NCBI RefSeq assembly: GCF_009720775.1
Contig: NZ_WNKW01000003.1
Coordinates: forward strand, 64,028 to 128,027
Direction: 5' to 3'
DNA from: Pseudoduganella danionis
GTDB taxonomy: Bacteria > Pseudomonadota > Gammaproteobacteria > Burkholderiales > Burkholderiaceae_D
DNA: 64,000 bases
Under the pieces are notes generated by a model, which made no database searches, was not told the DNA's origin, and saw only the letters and a list, made by a program, of their open reading frames with translations. Shown here in pieces: positions 1-8,112 of this stretch (position 1 is the first letter of the stretch; each line of letters begins with the position of its first letter). Position numbers and translations under genes: made by a program.

Positions 1-2097
1 CAGGTGATGCTGGCGCCCGTGGTGACGAATCTGGAAGCCTTGCTGGCCGAGATGAATGCCCATGCCGACCAGTTGCAACTGGCTGCCGCACCAGCGGCCG
101 CGCCGGCAACTGGGCCGGCAGGGCGGCAGTTCCAGGAAGCCTCGCCACTGAATGTGGACGATGGCTATAACGCCCTGAAAAGCTATCTGATGCTGGCCGA
201 TCCGGCCCATGCCGAGGCCGGGCACCTCAATGATCAGCTCACGCGCTACTGGCGCAACTGGCTGGAAAGTAACCGCGGCAATATGCCGCGCGAGCAGATG
301 ATCCGCAGCGCAGAACGGATGATGACCTTCTATCTGGCGCAGCTGGCCGATCCCGCATGGCCACGCATAGAAGCCAGGCTGGCGCTGGTCGATCAGGCCA
401 GAGAGAACCTGCGGCGCGTGGTGCGTGGCATGCCGGCGCGCGAGCGGGTGTATGGCGAAATACGGGCGCGGGCCAATACACGCTATCCGGCGCTGACGGT
501 AGCGCGCATGGTGGGCGAGGCCGATCAGGCCCTGATCACGGGTAGCCATGTGGTCAATGGGGCTTACACGCGCGAGGCGTGGGAAAAATTCATCGAGCCG
601 GCGATACGGGACGCGGCCACCCACGAACTGCAAAGTGCCGACTGGGTACTGAAGTCGGCCGCACGCGATGACCTGACGCTGGAAGGCAGTCCGGAGCAGA
701 TCCAGAAAGGGCTGCTGGAACTGTATAAGGCGGACTATGTGCGCGAGTGGCAGAAGTTCGTGCAGGGCGTGAGCATCGCGCCGCTGAACGGTTTTGAAGG
801 CGCGGTGCTGGCCATGAACCGTCTCGGCGATCCGCTCGCATCGCCGCTGCTGAAACTGTTCTCGGCCATTGCCCAGCAGACCAGCTGGGACAATCCGGTA
901 GCAGCGAGGGTCGAAGTGGCCGAAGCGAAAAGCGGCCTGCTGAACTGGTTTACCAGTGTGGTGCTACGGCGCGCGCCTGCGCAGGTGAATCTGACGGTGG
1001 CTGCCGATGGGGGGCAGGCACAGAAACCGGCGGGTGTGATCGCGCGTGAATTCGCTGCCTTTGCCCGTCTGCTGGCTGGCAATGAGAAGGATGCTACGCT
1101 GCTGCGCACCTATCTGGAGGGGCTGTCGCGCATACGTGGCCGGCTCAATCAGCTGAAGAATCAGGGCGACCCCGGCCCCGGAGCACGCCAGCTGATGCAG
1201 CAGACACTGGAAGGTTCCGGCTCCGAACTCGCCGATACGCTGCGGCTGGTTGACGAGCAGATGCTCACTGGCCTGAGCGACGCCCACAAGCAACTGGTGC
1301 GTCCTCTGCTGGTGCGTCCGCTGATGCAGACCTTTGCCGTGCTGGTGGCGCCGGTGGAGCAGGAATTGAACAAGACTTGGCTGGCGCAAGTGCTGGAACC
1401 GTTCCGCCAGACGCTGGCGCAGAAATCTCCTTTTACGCCAGCAGCGCGCGAGCAGGCGAGCGAAGCGGAGATAGGGCGGATTTTTGGCCCCGAGGGTGCC
1501 ATCGCCCGTTTCAGCACCAGCGCCATGGGTGCACTGGTGATCCGCCGTGGCGACATGCTGGCCGCCCGCACATGGGCCGAGATGGGGATACGGCTGTCGC
1601 CAGCCATGGCCGCACGTCTGGCCGGATGGATGGCGCCTTTGGGGGCAGCGGGCAGTGCCAGCCAGACCAGCCCGGCCAGCACAGCGCAGACGCTGTTCCA
1701 GCTACAGCCCATGCCGGCGCAGGGCACCAGCGAATACACCATCGACATTGATGGCCAGCAGCTACGCTATCGCAATACGCCGCCCCAATGGGCTAGCATG
1801 GTGCATCCGGCAGGGCAGGGCGTGTCCGGTGCACGCATCACGGCGGTTGCACTGGATGGCCGCAATGTCGTCGTTTTTAACGAAAGCGGCGACGCTGGCC
1901 TCAAGCGCATGATCGAAGCAGCGAGCAAACAGAAGCGCGATGGCGGCGTCTTCGAGCTACGCTGGCAGGCCGGCCCGCTCAGCATACCGGTGGCGCTGAA
2001 AATCATCAGCAGCACGGATAGTGGCGCCAGCCGCAACGCGGAGACGGGATGGCGCGGCCTGCAGCTACCCGACAGCATCGTGGGGACGTTACCGTGA
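1..2097 (+). CDS. tssM: TssM (IcmF family) type VI secretion inner-membrane protein, 3' part only
   Basis: This frame is open from the first base of the window and encodes the last 698 residues, so the gene is cut by the left edge and its true start is not visible. The segment is the periplasmic C-terminal part of an IcmF/TssM protein: a long helical region followed by the conserved beta-rich end (IcmF C-terminal domain), ending in LQLPDSIVGTLP. No membrane segment is seen in the visible part, as expected because the membrane segments and the NTPase domain lie N-terminal. TssM forms the membrane complex with TssL and TssJ that anchors the type VI apparatus. The next gene, tagF, starts inside its stop codon region, so the two are translationally coupled. 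Identification rests on family-level similarity and on the surrounding tss genes. Confidence 0.9.
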   Translation, partial: QVMLAPVVTNLEALLAEMNAHADQLQLAAAPAAAPATGPAGRQFQEASPLNVDDGYNALKSYLMLADPAHAEAGHLNDQLTRYWRNWLESNRGNMPREQMIRSAERMMTFYLAQLADPAWPRIEARLALVDQARENLRRVVRGMPARERVYGEIRARANTRYPALTVARMVGEADQALITGSHVVNGAYTREAWEKFIEPAIRDAATHELQSADWVLKSAARDDLTLEGSPEQIQKGLLELYKADYVREWQKFVQGVSIAPLNGFEGAVLAMNRLGDPLASPLLKLFSAIAQQTSWDNPVAARVEVAEAKSGLLNWFTSVVLRRAPAQVNLTVAADGGQAQKPAGVIAREFAAFARLLAGNEKDATLLRTYLEGLSRIRGRLNQLKNQGDPGPGARQLMQQTLEGSGSELADTLRLVDEQMLTGLSDAHKQLVRPLLVRPLMQTFAVLVAPVEQELNKTWLAQVLEPFRQTLAQKSPFTPAAREQASEAEIGRIFGPEGAIARFSTSAMGALVIRRGDMLAARTWAEMGIRLSPAMAARLAGWMAPLGAAGSASQTSPASTAQTLFQLQPMPAQGTSEYTIDIDGQQLRYRNTPPQWASMVHPAGQGVSGARITAVALDGRNVVVFNESGDAGLKRMIEAASKQKRDGGVFELRWQAGPLSIPVALKIISSTDSGASRNAETGWRGLQLPDSIVGTLP

Positions 2098-3071
2098 GCA
2101 GCGCCGAACCGGGCGTGCAGCTCGCCCGCATCGCCTATTTTGGCAAGCTGCCTGCGCGCGCCGATTTCATCAAGGCGGCTGACCATCCTGCCGTACTGAA
2201 GCTGCTGGATTGCTGGCTGGCTGAAGTCATGAATGCGCTCAGCAGCGATCCGCGCTGGAAGCTGCACTACGATGCCTTGCTGCCGCTGGATTTCGTCTTT
2301 CTCGGCACGCGGCGCCGGCATGCCATTGCCGGACAACTGCGTGCCAGCGGTGACCGGTCGCAGCGGCGCTTCCCGTTTCTCTGCGCCAGCCTGATCGAGG
2401 TTGCGCAGGCGCGCAGTTTTCTGCCCATGAGTCCCATGCTGCTGGCGCCGCTGTGGCAGCGCCTGTCCCCGCTGGCCAGCAGTGTCTGCGCAGCACATGA
2501 TCCGGCTTTGCCGCTCCAGCTGCTCACTGCCGCCAGCGTTGAAATCGAACGCAGTACCGAGCGGCAGGAGCAATGCTTCGCGGTCTTCGTCGAGCAGCAG
2601 ACTATCGCGGCGCTGGAAGCCATGCTCGATAGCCGGCAGGTGCGTCAGCTGATACTGGCGCTAGGCTTGCTGTTGCAGCCGGTGCGCCGTAGCGGTGCCG
2701 AGCGGCTCGATAAGAGTCTGGTGCTACCACTACCGCAGCCGCCAGTGCACCGGATGGCCGTCGCCACCTTCTGGCTGACGCTGATCATGCCGTTTCTTCT
2801 TCCGGCAGATTTCGAATTATGCCTGTTCATCGGCCAGCAGCGCGGGCGCTACGTGCTGGTGCTGGGCTTTGGCGGTGCGGCGCCGGAGACTCTGCAAGCC
2901 ATCATAGACCCGCAATGCGCAGCGGAGCAGCAGATCAGTTTTGAATATACAGGCTGGGTGGATGAGCTGATCACTGGTGATGCCGAGGCCCAGAAGCTGT
3001 CCGCCTATCTCGATCAGGGCCAGCTTTCGCTACGCTCGGTGATCTCACTATTTCAAGAAACCTTTCATTGA
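2094..3071 (+). CDS. tagF: TagF, type VI secretion-associated protein
   Basis: The 325-residue product opens with a motif (AYFGKLPARADFIK) characteristic of the TagF/BMA_A0400 family. TagF acts as a post-translational repressor of type VI secretion in organisms where it was studied. The chosen start is GTG at 2094, which overlaps the tssM stop (GTGA). The frame is open further upstream, but that part only shadows tssM. An N-terminal TagF domain fills about residues 5-150, and the remainder is less conserved. No PppA or PpkA partner domain is fused and none is in the window. The gene sits between tssM and an OmpA-family gene on the same strand, consistent with one operon. Confidence 0.85.
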   Translation: MSSAEPGVQLARIAYFGKLPARADFIKAADHPAVLKLLDCWLAEVMNALSSDPRWKLHYDALLPLDFVFLGTRRRHAIAGQLRASGDRSQRRFPFLCASLIEVAQARSFLPMSPMLLAPLWQRLSPLASSVCAAHDPALPLQLLTAASVEIERSTERQEQCFAVFVEQQTIAALEAMLDSRQVRQLILALGLLLQPVRRSGAERLDKSLVLPLPQPPVHRMAVATFWLTLIMPFLLPADFELCLFIGQQRGRYVLVLGFGGAAPETLQAIIDPQCAAEQQISFEYTGWVDELITGDAEAQKLSAYLDQGQLSLRSVISLFQETFH

Positions 3072-3083
3072 AGGGAGTCCATC

Positions 3084-3869
3084 ATGCTGATACGCCTTAG
3101 CGCCATGCTGCTGGGCGCCGCGCTGTTGGTGGCCGTGCCGCTGCATGCGCAAACGCCTGCCAGCACTGCGCCCGTAGCGGGGCAGATTGTGGTGCAGGGC
3201 GCGCTGCCGGACGAAGCCAGCAAAGCTGCGTTGATGGCACGCCTGCGCGAACTGTATGGCGCAGAGCGCGTGGTGGACCAGCTCAGCATCGCTGCCGTTT
3301 CCATGCCGGCTGGCTGGAACACTTATCTGCTGAAACTGATACAGCCTAATCTGAAACTGATCAGCAAGGGCGAACTGAAGGTGGATGGCAATCGGGTCAG
3401 CGTGCGGGGCGAGGTGGCGAACGAAGCGCAGCGGCAGCAACTGGCCAGTGAGATGGCGACCAGCCTGAATTCCACCTACACGGTCAGCAATGGCCTGCGC
3501 GTGAGCGCGGCGGAACAGACACTGCTCGATGAAACGCTGGCGCGCCGCATCATCGAATTCGAAAGCGGCAAGGCGGCGCTGGCGCCGTCAGGTAAGCGCA
3601 TACTTGATGAAATGGCTGCCGCGCTGCTCAAGGTCAATGGCAAAAAAGTCGCGGTAATAGGCCACACCGATAATGTCGGCGCGCGCGAGAGCAATCTGGC
3701 TTTGAGCCTGGCGCGGGCCGAAGCCGTGCGTCGGTATCTGGGCGAAAAGGGCATCGCCCCAGCGCAGATACAGGTCTCCGGTCAGGGGCCGGACCATCCA
3801 GTAGCCGAAAATACCAGCGCTGACGGGCGCGCGCGCAACCGCCGTATCGAATTCCGTGTCCTGCCTTAG
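3084..3869 (+). CDS. OmpA-family periplasmic protein of the T6SS locus (BON-like plus OmpA domain)
   Basis: The 261-residue product has a signal peptide (hydrophobic residues 5-20, cleavage near LHAQ), a region resembling a BON domain (about residues 35-135), and a C-terminal OmpA peptidoglycan-binding domain (about 155-261) with the motif GHTDNVGARESNLALSLARA. A Shine-Dalgarno sequence (GAAGGGAG) lies upstream of ATG 3084. OmpA-like proteins in type VI loci bind peptidoglycan and anchor the trans-envelope complex. The adjacent TssL lacks such a domain, so this protein may supply the anchoring function in trans (inference). The gene follows tagF by 12 bases and ends directly against the convergent tssL gene. 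It could be called TagL-like, but it lacks the N-terminal membrane anchor of that protein. Confidence 0.8.
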   Translation: MLIRLSAMLLGAALLVAVPLHAQTPASTAPVAGQIVVQGALPDEASKAALMARLRELYGAERVVDQLSIAAVSMPAGWNTYLLKLIQPNLKLISKGELKVDGNRVSVRGEVANEAQRQQLASEMATSLNSTYTVSNGLRVSAAEQTLLDETLARRIIEFESGKAALAPSGKRILDEMAAALLKVNGKKVAVIGHTDNVGARESNLALSLARAEAVRRYLGEKGIAPAQIQVSGQGPDHPVAENTSADGRARNRRIEFRVLP

Positions 3870-4652
3870 CTAGGGCAGGGTAATGGTCACGTAGGCCGGG
3901 CGCGGGGCCAGCTTGATCAGCTCATGGTAGCCGGCCAGCGTGTCCTGCGTGCTGTGCTTCAGGGCCGAGGATAGCCAGCCATAGGTGCCCAGTGCTACCA
4001 GCGCAAAGATGGCGCAGGCGGCCCACACGGGCGTGTGGCTGCGCAGCTTGTTGACGATCTGGTCGGGGCGCTGTGCCTGCGGCGCAAAGCCTTTGCTCTT
4101 GCCCTGCATGCCGGCGATTTCCTCGCCCAGACGGGCGATCAGGTAGGCCAGTTTGTCCTGCGGTTCGAGCGCGTAGCGGCCCTTGAAGCCGATTAACAGG
4201 CACATCTGGAATACCTGCAAGGCCGCCAGCCGCGCTGCGCCGCCCGAGCGCAGCACTTCCAGCCGGTCAAAAAAGTGTTCGCCTGCCAGTTGGTCGCCAA
4301 AGATCGCTAGCTGCAAAGGGCGGCGTTCCCACGCCGTGCGCAAGCTGAAATTCGATGACAGGATGATTTCGTCCAGCGCTGCACAAAACGCGTATTTGGC
4401 TGCCTCGATGTCGGCGCTGGTGGCGCGCAGTTTGGCGGCATCGCGGTCGAAGTCGGCGAGTAGTGCCGTGATGCTGTTGAAGAACTGGGTCTGCTCGGGC
4501 GGCGTGCTGCCGTTCTTCAGCATGAACAGCAAGTAAAAGCCATCGCCCAGCAAGTCCACCAGCGTCTGGATATGCCCATAGCCGGGCTGCTGCTGGCGGC
4601 GCTGTCCCCCCATCAGCGTGGGGATGGCTCGGCGTTCGATCTGGGCGTTCAT
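3870..4652 (-). CDS. tssL: TssL (DotU/IcmH family) T6SS inner-membrane protein
   Basis: The 260-residue product has a cytoplasmic helical DotU domain (about residues 25-190) followed by one transmembrane segment (about 210-230, PVWAACAIFALVALGTYGW) and a short periplasmic tail of about 30 residues. TssL partners TssM in the membrane complex. This is the short form of TssL, without a C-terminal OmpA domain. The gene lies on the minus strand, convergent with tssM-tagF-ompA, and its stop codon abuts the stop of the OmpA gene with no gap. Its 5' end faces the plus-strand lipoprotein-tssBC transcription unit, so it is probably transcribed alone from the divergent region 4653-4849. Confidence 0.9.
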   Translation of the reverse strand: MNAQIERRAIPTLMGGQRRQQQPGYGHIQTLVDLLGDGFYLLFMLKNGSTPPEQTQFFNSITALLADFDRDAAKLRATSADIEAAKYAFCAALDEIILSSNFSLRTAWERRPLQLAIFGDQLAGEHFFDRLEVLRSGGAARLAALQVFQMCLLIGFKGRYALEPQDKLAYLIARLGEEIAGMQGKSKGFAPQAQRPDQIVNKLRSHTPVWAACAIFALVALGTYGWLSSALKHSTQDTLAGYHELIKLAPRPAYVTITLP

Positions 4653-4849
4653 GCGGTAGCCTCCAGCGGGGTAATTGGGGGGAGCAAGCGGCCGTTGCCT
4701 GCAGTATTAAAGTCCATTCCGGCAGCCAGTGGCTTGTGGCTACGCAATCAATTTTCGTATGAGCATCTACTTGCGCCCGCGCAATAGTTCATCTGGGCAT
4801 TCATGAATAATGGCTTCCTTCCTGTCTGATGACGCGAAAGGAGTGCTTC
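4653..4849. promoter_or_regulatory. Divergent intergenic region between tssL and the tssBC-hcp-clpV unit
   Basis: This 197-base gap separates two genes transcribed away from each other, so promoters for both must lie here or read through from elsewhere. It includes a 10-base perfect palindrome (ATTCATGAAT, 4799-4808). No clear sigma-70 or sigma-54 consensus could be assigned. The Shine-Dalgarno AAAGGAG for the lipoprotein gene lies at its right end. Confidence 0.4.
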
Positions 4850-5452
4850 ATGTCTATCTTGCATAAAGGACTGCCACTGCTGACGATGGCCGCGCTGCTA
4901 TCGGCCTGCGTGACGGATGGTGCGATGGTGCGTAGTGAAAAACTGCAGGCTGCCACGCTGGAGCGCAGCATGGCGGAGGCTGATACGGCGTTGGCTGCGG
5001 GCCGCAACGAGCAGGCGCTGGAGCTGCTAAAAAGCGCGGGCGCAGCCTATCCGGCCGATAAAACTCCGTGGCTGCGTCTGGCCCAGCTCAAGTTCGACCG
5101 CGCCAGCTATGGCGAAGCGATCACGTATGCGCAGGAAGCCTTGCAGCGCGATCCGGCCGACAAGCTGGGTAACAGCATCGTGGCCGTCAGCGGTCTGCGC
5201 CTGTCGACCAAGGCGCTGGCCGATCTGAGCCAGCAGAATAATCTGAACGGCTCGCTGCGTTCGGAAGCCAGCGATCTGGCCAAGCTGCTGCGCGCAAGTT
5301 TGGGCGAGGAAGTGCTGGTGCCGGCAGGCGGCACAGCTGCGCGCAAAACGGTCGTGGGTGGCGCGCCCGTACGCAAGGCCACGTCTAGCCCGCCCGCAGC
5401 CAAGTCCGCGACCCAGAACAGCAATACTGATCCTTTTAGCGGCTTGAAATAA
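4850..5452 (+). CDS. TPR-like outer-membrane lipoprotein of the T6SS locus
   Basis: The 200-residue product begins with a lipoprotein signal: a hydrophobic stretch ending in the lipobox LSAC, with Cys20 as the predicted lipidation site. The body (about residues 30-130) is helical with tetratricopeptide-like character (ALAAGRNEQALELLKSAG, ALQRDPADK). The tail is Ala/Ser/Pro-rich and low in complexity. ATG 4850 is chosen over an earlier in-frame start because AAAGGAG lies at the right distance and the lipobox is then correctly placed. It precedes tssB by 32 bases on the same strand. It is not an obvious TssJ, so its role in secretion is unknown. A function as an accessory lipoprotein of the apparatus is inferred from position only. 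Confidence 0.7.
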   Translation: MSILHKGLPLLTMAALLSACVTDGAMVRSEKLQAATLERSMAEADTALAAGRNEQALELLKSAGAAYPADKTPWLRLAQLKFDRASYGEAITYAQEALQRDPADKLGNSIVAVSGLRLSTKALADLSQQNNLNGSLRSEASDLAKLLRASLGEEVLVPAGGTAARKTVVGGAPVRKATSSPPAAKSATQNSNTDPFSGLK

Positions 5453-5484
5453 TCCATCGCAGTGATCATACACAGGAGGTTGTT

Positions 5485-5985
5485 ATGGCAAATCGCGACA
5501 GCGTGCAGAAGCGCCTGACCAAGGTCAGGCCACCGAGAGTGCAGATGACCTATGACGTGGAAATCGGTGACGCGATCGAAAACAAGGAGCTGCCCTTCGT
5601 GCTGGGCGTTGTGGGCGACTTTGGCGGCAATTCGGCGCAGGAAGCCAGACGGTTCAAGGACCGGCAGTTCGTCAGCATCGATAGCGGCAACTTCGATGAA
5701 GTACTCGCCGCGATTGAACCGGCCGCGGAATTCGCTGTGCCGAATCAGTTGGCCGGTGACGACAGCAGTTTTCGCGTTGATCTGCGCTTCAAGGCTATGG
5801 CAGATTTCCGTCCCGAGTCGGTGGTACGGCAGGTTGAGCCGCTAAGCCAGTTGCTGGAGGCACGCAACAAGCTGGCCGATCTGCGCAACAAGCTGGCCGG
5901 TAACGACAAGCTGGAAGATCTGCTGAGCGACGTGCTGAACAACACCGACAAGCTGCAAAGCTTGGTGCAACCACAGGGGAAGTGA
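5485..5985 (+). CDS. tssB: TssB, T6SS contractile sheath small subunit
   Basis: The 166-residue product matches the TssB/VipA family in length and in its motifs: the basic N terminus with RPPRVQMTYDVEIGDAI, the LPFVLGVVGDFGG segment and the helical C terminus with repeated LRNKLAGNDKLEDLL. TssB pairs with TssC to form the cytoplasmic contractile sheath. A strong Shine-Dalgarno (CAGGAGG) precedes the ATG. Its stop codon is followed after one base by the tssC ATG, so the two are tightly coupled. Confidence 0.95.
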   Translation: MANRDSVQKRLTKVRPPRVQMTYDVEIGDAIENKELPFVLGVVGDFGGNSAQEARRFKDRQFVSIDSGNFDEVLAAIEPAAEFAVPNQLAGDDSSFRVDLRFKAMADFRPESVVRQVEPLSQLLEARNKLADLRNKLAGNDKLEDLLSDVLNNTDKLQSLVQPQGK

Positions 5986-5986
5986 G

Positions 5987-7492
5987 ATGACGACCATGCC
6001 AGCCCAGCTAGCAGTAGCGCAAGCAGCGGAGCCGAGTGAGAATCTGGCGCAAGCCGTCAGCCTGCTCGACCAGATCGTGGAGCAGAGCAAGGTAGCCCAG
6101 TCGGGCGCGGAGCATCAGCGCGCCAAGGACATCATTGCGGAACTGGTGCAGCAGGTACTCGCGGGCACCGTGGTGGTGTCGAATAATCTGTCGGCCACCA
6201 TCGATGCGCGGCTGGCCGAAATCGACCAGCTGATTTCCAGTCAGGTCAGCGCGATCATGCATGCGCCGGCCTTCAAGAAACTCGAGCAGAGCTGGACTGG
6301 CCTGTATTATCTGGTCGGGAACGCCAGCTCGGGGCAGGGCGTCAAGGTGCGCATGCTGAATGCCAGCAAGCGCGAGCTGGTCAAGGACTTTCAGAGTGCG
6401 CTGGAATTCGATCAGAGCGCCATGTTCCGCAAAGTCTACGAAGAAGAATTCGGCACGTTCGGCGGCGCGCCGTATGGTGCGCTGATCGGCGACTTCGAAA
6501 TCAGCCGCCAGCCCGAAGATATGTATTTCATCGAGCAGATGTCGCATGTGGCGGCAGCGGCCCATGCGCCGTTTATCACGGCGGCCTCTCCCGAGCTGTT
6601 CGGGCTGGAAAGTTATGGCGATCTGGCCCGCCCGCGCGATCTGGCCAAAGTATTCGACACGGTGGAATACGCCAAGTGGAAGGCCTTCCGCGAATCGGAA
6701 GATGCCCGCTACGTGGGCCTGACGTTGCCCCGTTTTCTCGGTCGGCTGCCTTACAACCCGCTCGATGGCACCACCGTGGAAGGCTTCAGCTTTGTCGAGG
6801 AAGTGGATGGCAGCGACCACCAGAAATACCTGTGGTGTAACGCAGCCTATGCTTTCGGCGCGCGCCTGACGCAGGCATTCGACGACTTCGGCTGGTGTGC
6901 CGCCATACGCGGGGTAGAAGGGGGCGGGCTGGTGGACGATCTGCCCACCCATACTTTCAAGACGGATCAGGGCGAGGTGGCACTGAAGTGCCCGACCGAA
7001 GTGGCGATTACCGACCGGCGCGAAAAAGAGCTTAGCGATCTGGGTTTCATCTCGCTGGTGCATTGCAAGAACACGGCCTATGCCGCTTTCTTCGGCGCGC
7101 AATCCGCGCAGAAGGCCAGGCGCTATAGCTCCGATGCGGCCAATGCGAATGCCGTGCTGTCCTCGCAGCTGCAATACATCTTTGCCGTCTCGCGCATTGC
7201 GCACTATATGAAGGCCATGATGCGCGACAAAATCGGCAGCTTTGCTGCCGCGTCGAATGTCGAGGATTACCTGAATCGCTGGCTGATGAAATACGTGCTG
7301 CTCGACGATGGCGCCAGCCAGGAACAGAAGGCCCAGTTCCCGCTGCGCGAAGCCTCGGTGCAGGTACATGAAGTGGCCGGCCGGCCCGGCGTGTATCGCG
7401 CCGTCTCCTTCCTGCGGCCGCATTTCCAGCTCGATGAATTATCGGTCTCTCTCCGTCTGGTCGCGGAGCTGCCGCAATCGACCAGTAAGTGA
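5987..7492 (+). CDS. tssC: TssC, T6SS contractile sheath large subunit
   Basis: The 501-residue product is a full-length TssC/VipB protein. Recognisable parts include the KLEQSWTGLYYLVGN segment near residue 95, FGALIGDFEI-like residues near 160-170, the central RFLGRLPYNP motif, and the conserved end with YRAVSFLRPHFQLDEL. With TssB it builds the sheath that contracts to drive the Hcp tube. It lies between tssB and hcp, the usual order. Confidence 0.96.
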   Translation: MTTMPAQLAVAQAAEPSENLAQAVSLLDQIVEQSKVAQSGAEHQRAKDIIAELVQQVLAGTVVVSNNLSATIDARLAEIDQLISSQVSAIMHAPAFKKLEQSWTGLYYLVGNASSGQGVKVRMLNASKRELVKDFQSALEFDQSAMFRKVYEEEFGTFGGAPYGALIGDFEISRQPEDMYFIEQMSHVAAAAHAPFITAASPELFGLESYGDLARPRDLAKVFDTVEYAKWKAFRESEDARYVGLTLPRFLGRLPYNPLDGTTVEGFSFVEEVDGSDHQKYLWCNAAYAFGARLTQAFDDFGWCAAIRGVEGGGLVDDLPTHTFKTDQGEVALKCPTEVAITDRREKELSDLGFISLVHCKNTAYAAFFGAQSAQKARRYSSDAANANAVLSSQLQYIFAVSRIAHYMKAMMRDKIGSFAAASNVEDYLNRWLMKYVLLDDGASQEQKAQFPLREASVQVHEVAGRPGVYRAVSFLRPHFQLDELSVSLRLVAELPQSTSK

Positions 7493-7523
7493 TTCTTCCC
7501 CCAACCTGAAAACGGAGCGTGCC

Positions 7524-8015
7524 ATGGCAATTGATGTCTATCTGAGCATTGACGGGATAAAAGGCGAATCGAGCGACGATCGCCACAAGGACTGGATCGA
7601 ATGCCGTTCGGTCAGCTTCGGCGTGGAGCAGCCCAAGTCGGCCACCGCGTCCACCGGCGGCGGCCACACGGCAGAGCGCTGCGAACACCGCGACATCGTG
7701 ATCTCCAAGCTGGCCGATCTGGCCACGCCGGTACTGCTGCAGACCTGTGCTGCCGGCCGTACGATACCCAAGGCGCGGCTGGAATTCATGCGTGCGGACG
7801 GGCAGGGCGAGCGTGTCAAATATTTTGAAATCGAACTGGAAAATGTGCTGATCGGCGCGGTCTCGCCGGCCGTGGATGAAGGTGACATTCTGTCGGAAGA
7901 AGTGGCACTCAAATTCTCCAAGGTGAAATGGAAGTACACCCAGCAGAAGATAGGCGGCGGCGCCGGTGGCAATACTTCCGGCGGCTGGGATCTGTCGGCC
8001 AATCGCATCGTTTAG
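7524..8015 (+). CDS. hcp: Hcp (TssD), T6SS inner tube protein
   Basis: The 163-residue product starts MAIDVYLSIDGIKGES, a typical opening of Hcp1-family proteins, and the length fits the family. Hcp hexamers stack into the secreted tube. The chosen ATG at 7524 has a GGAG motif upstream (AACGGAGCGTGCC). The frame runs open upstream but that part overlaps tssC and is not coding. The gene lies 31 bases after tssC and 97 bases before clpV. Confidence 0.95.
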   Translation: MAIDVYLSIDGIKGESSDDRHKDWIECRSVSFGVEQPKSATASTGGGHTAERCEHRDIVISKLADLATPVLLQTCAAGRTIPKARLEFMRADGQGERVKYFEIELENVLIGAVSPAVDEGDILSEEVALKFSKVKWKYTQQKIGGGAGGNTSGGWDLSANRIV

Positions 8016-8032
8016 CCAGCAACCGCAGCGAA

Positions 8033-8076
8033 GCCGGGCTGGCTTTGCTGCGGCCCACCTTTCGGGCCAGCCGGCC
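8033..8076 (+). other. GC-rich imperfect hairpin between hcp and clpV
   Basis: Just after the hcp stop, GCCGGGCTGGC (8033-8043) can pair with GCCAGCCGGC (8066-8075) with one bulged base. There is no following T-run, so this is not a standard intrinsic terminator. It could protect the hcp message 3' end or dampen read-through into clpV (inference). Confidence 0.35.
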
Positions 8077-8112
8077 AGCCTATCCATCGTCTAAGCAATC
8101 GGAGACGCAAGC

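Noticed and set aside
6008..7423. Long antisense frames inside tssC, clpV, leuA, pnp and similar genes
   Set aside because: They are shadows of strongly biased codon use in the real genes: no motifs, no ribosome sites and no supporting context.
8033..8076. Hairpin after hcp as an intrinsic terminator
   Set aside because: No T-run follows and clpV continues on the same strand 37 bases later.
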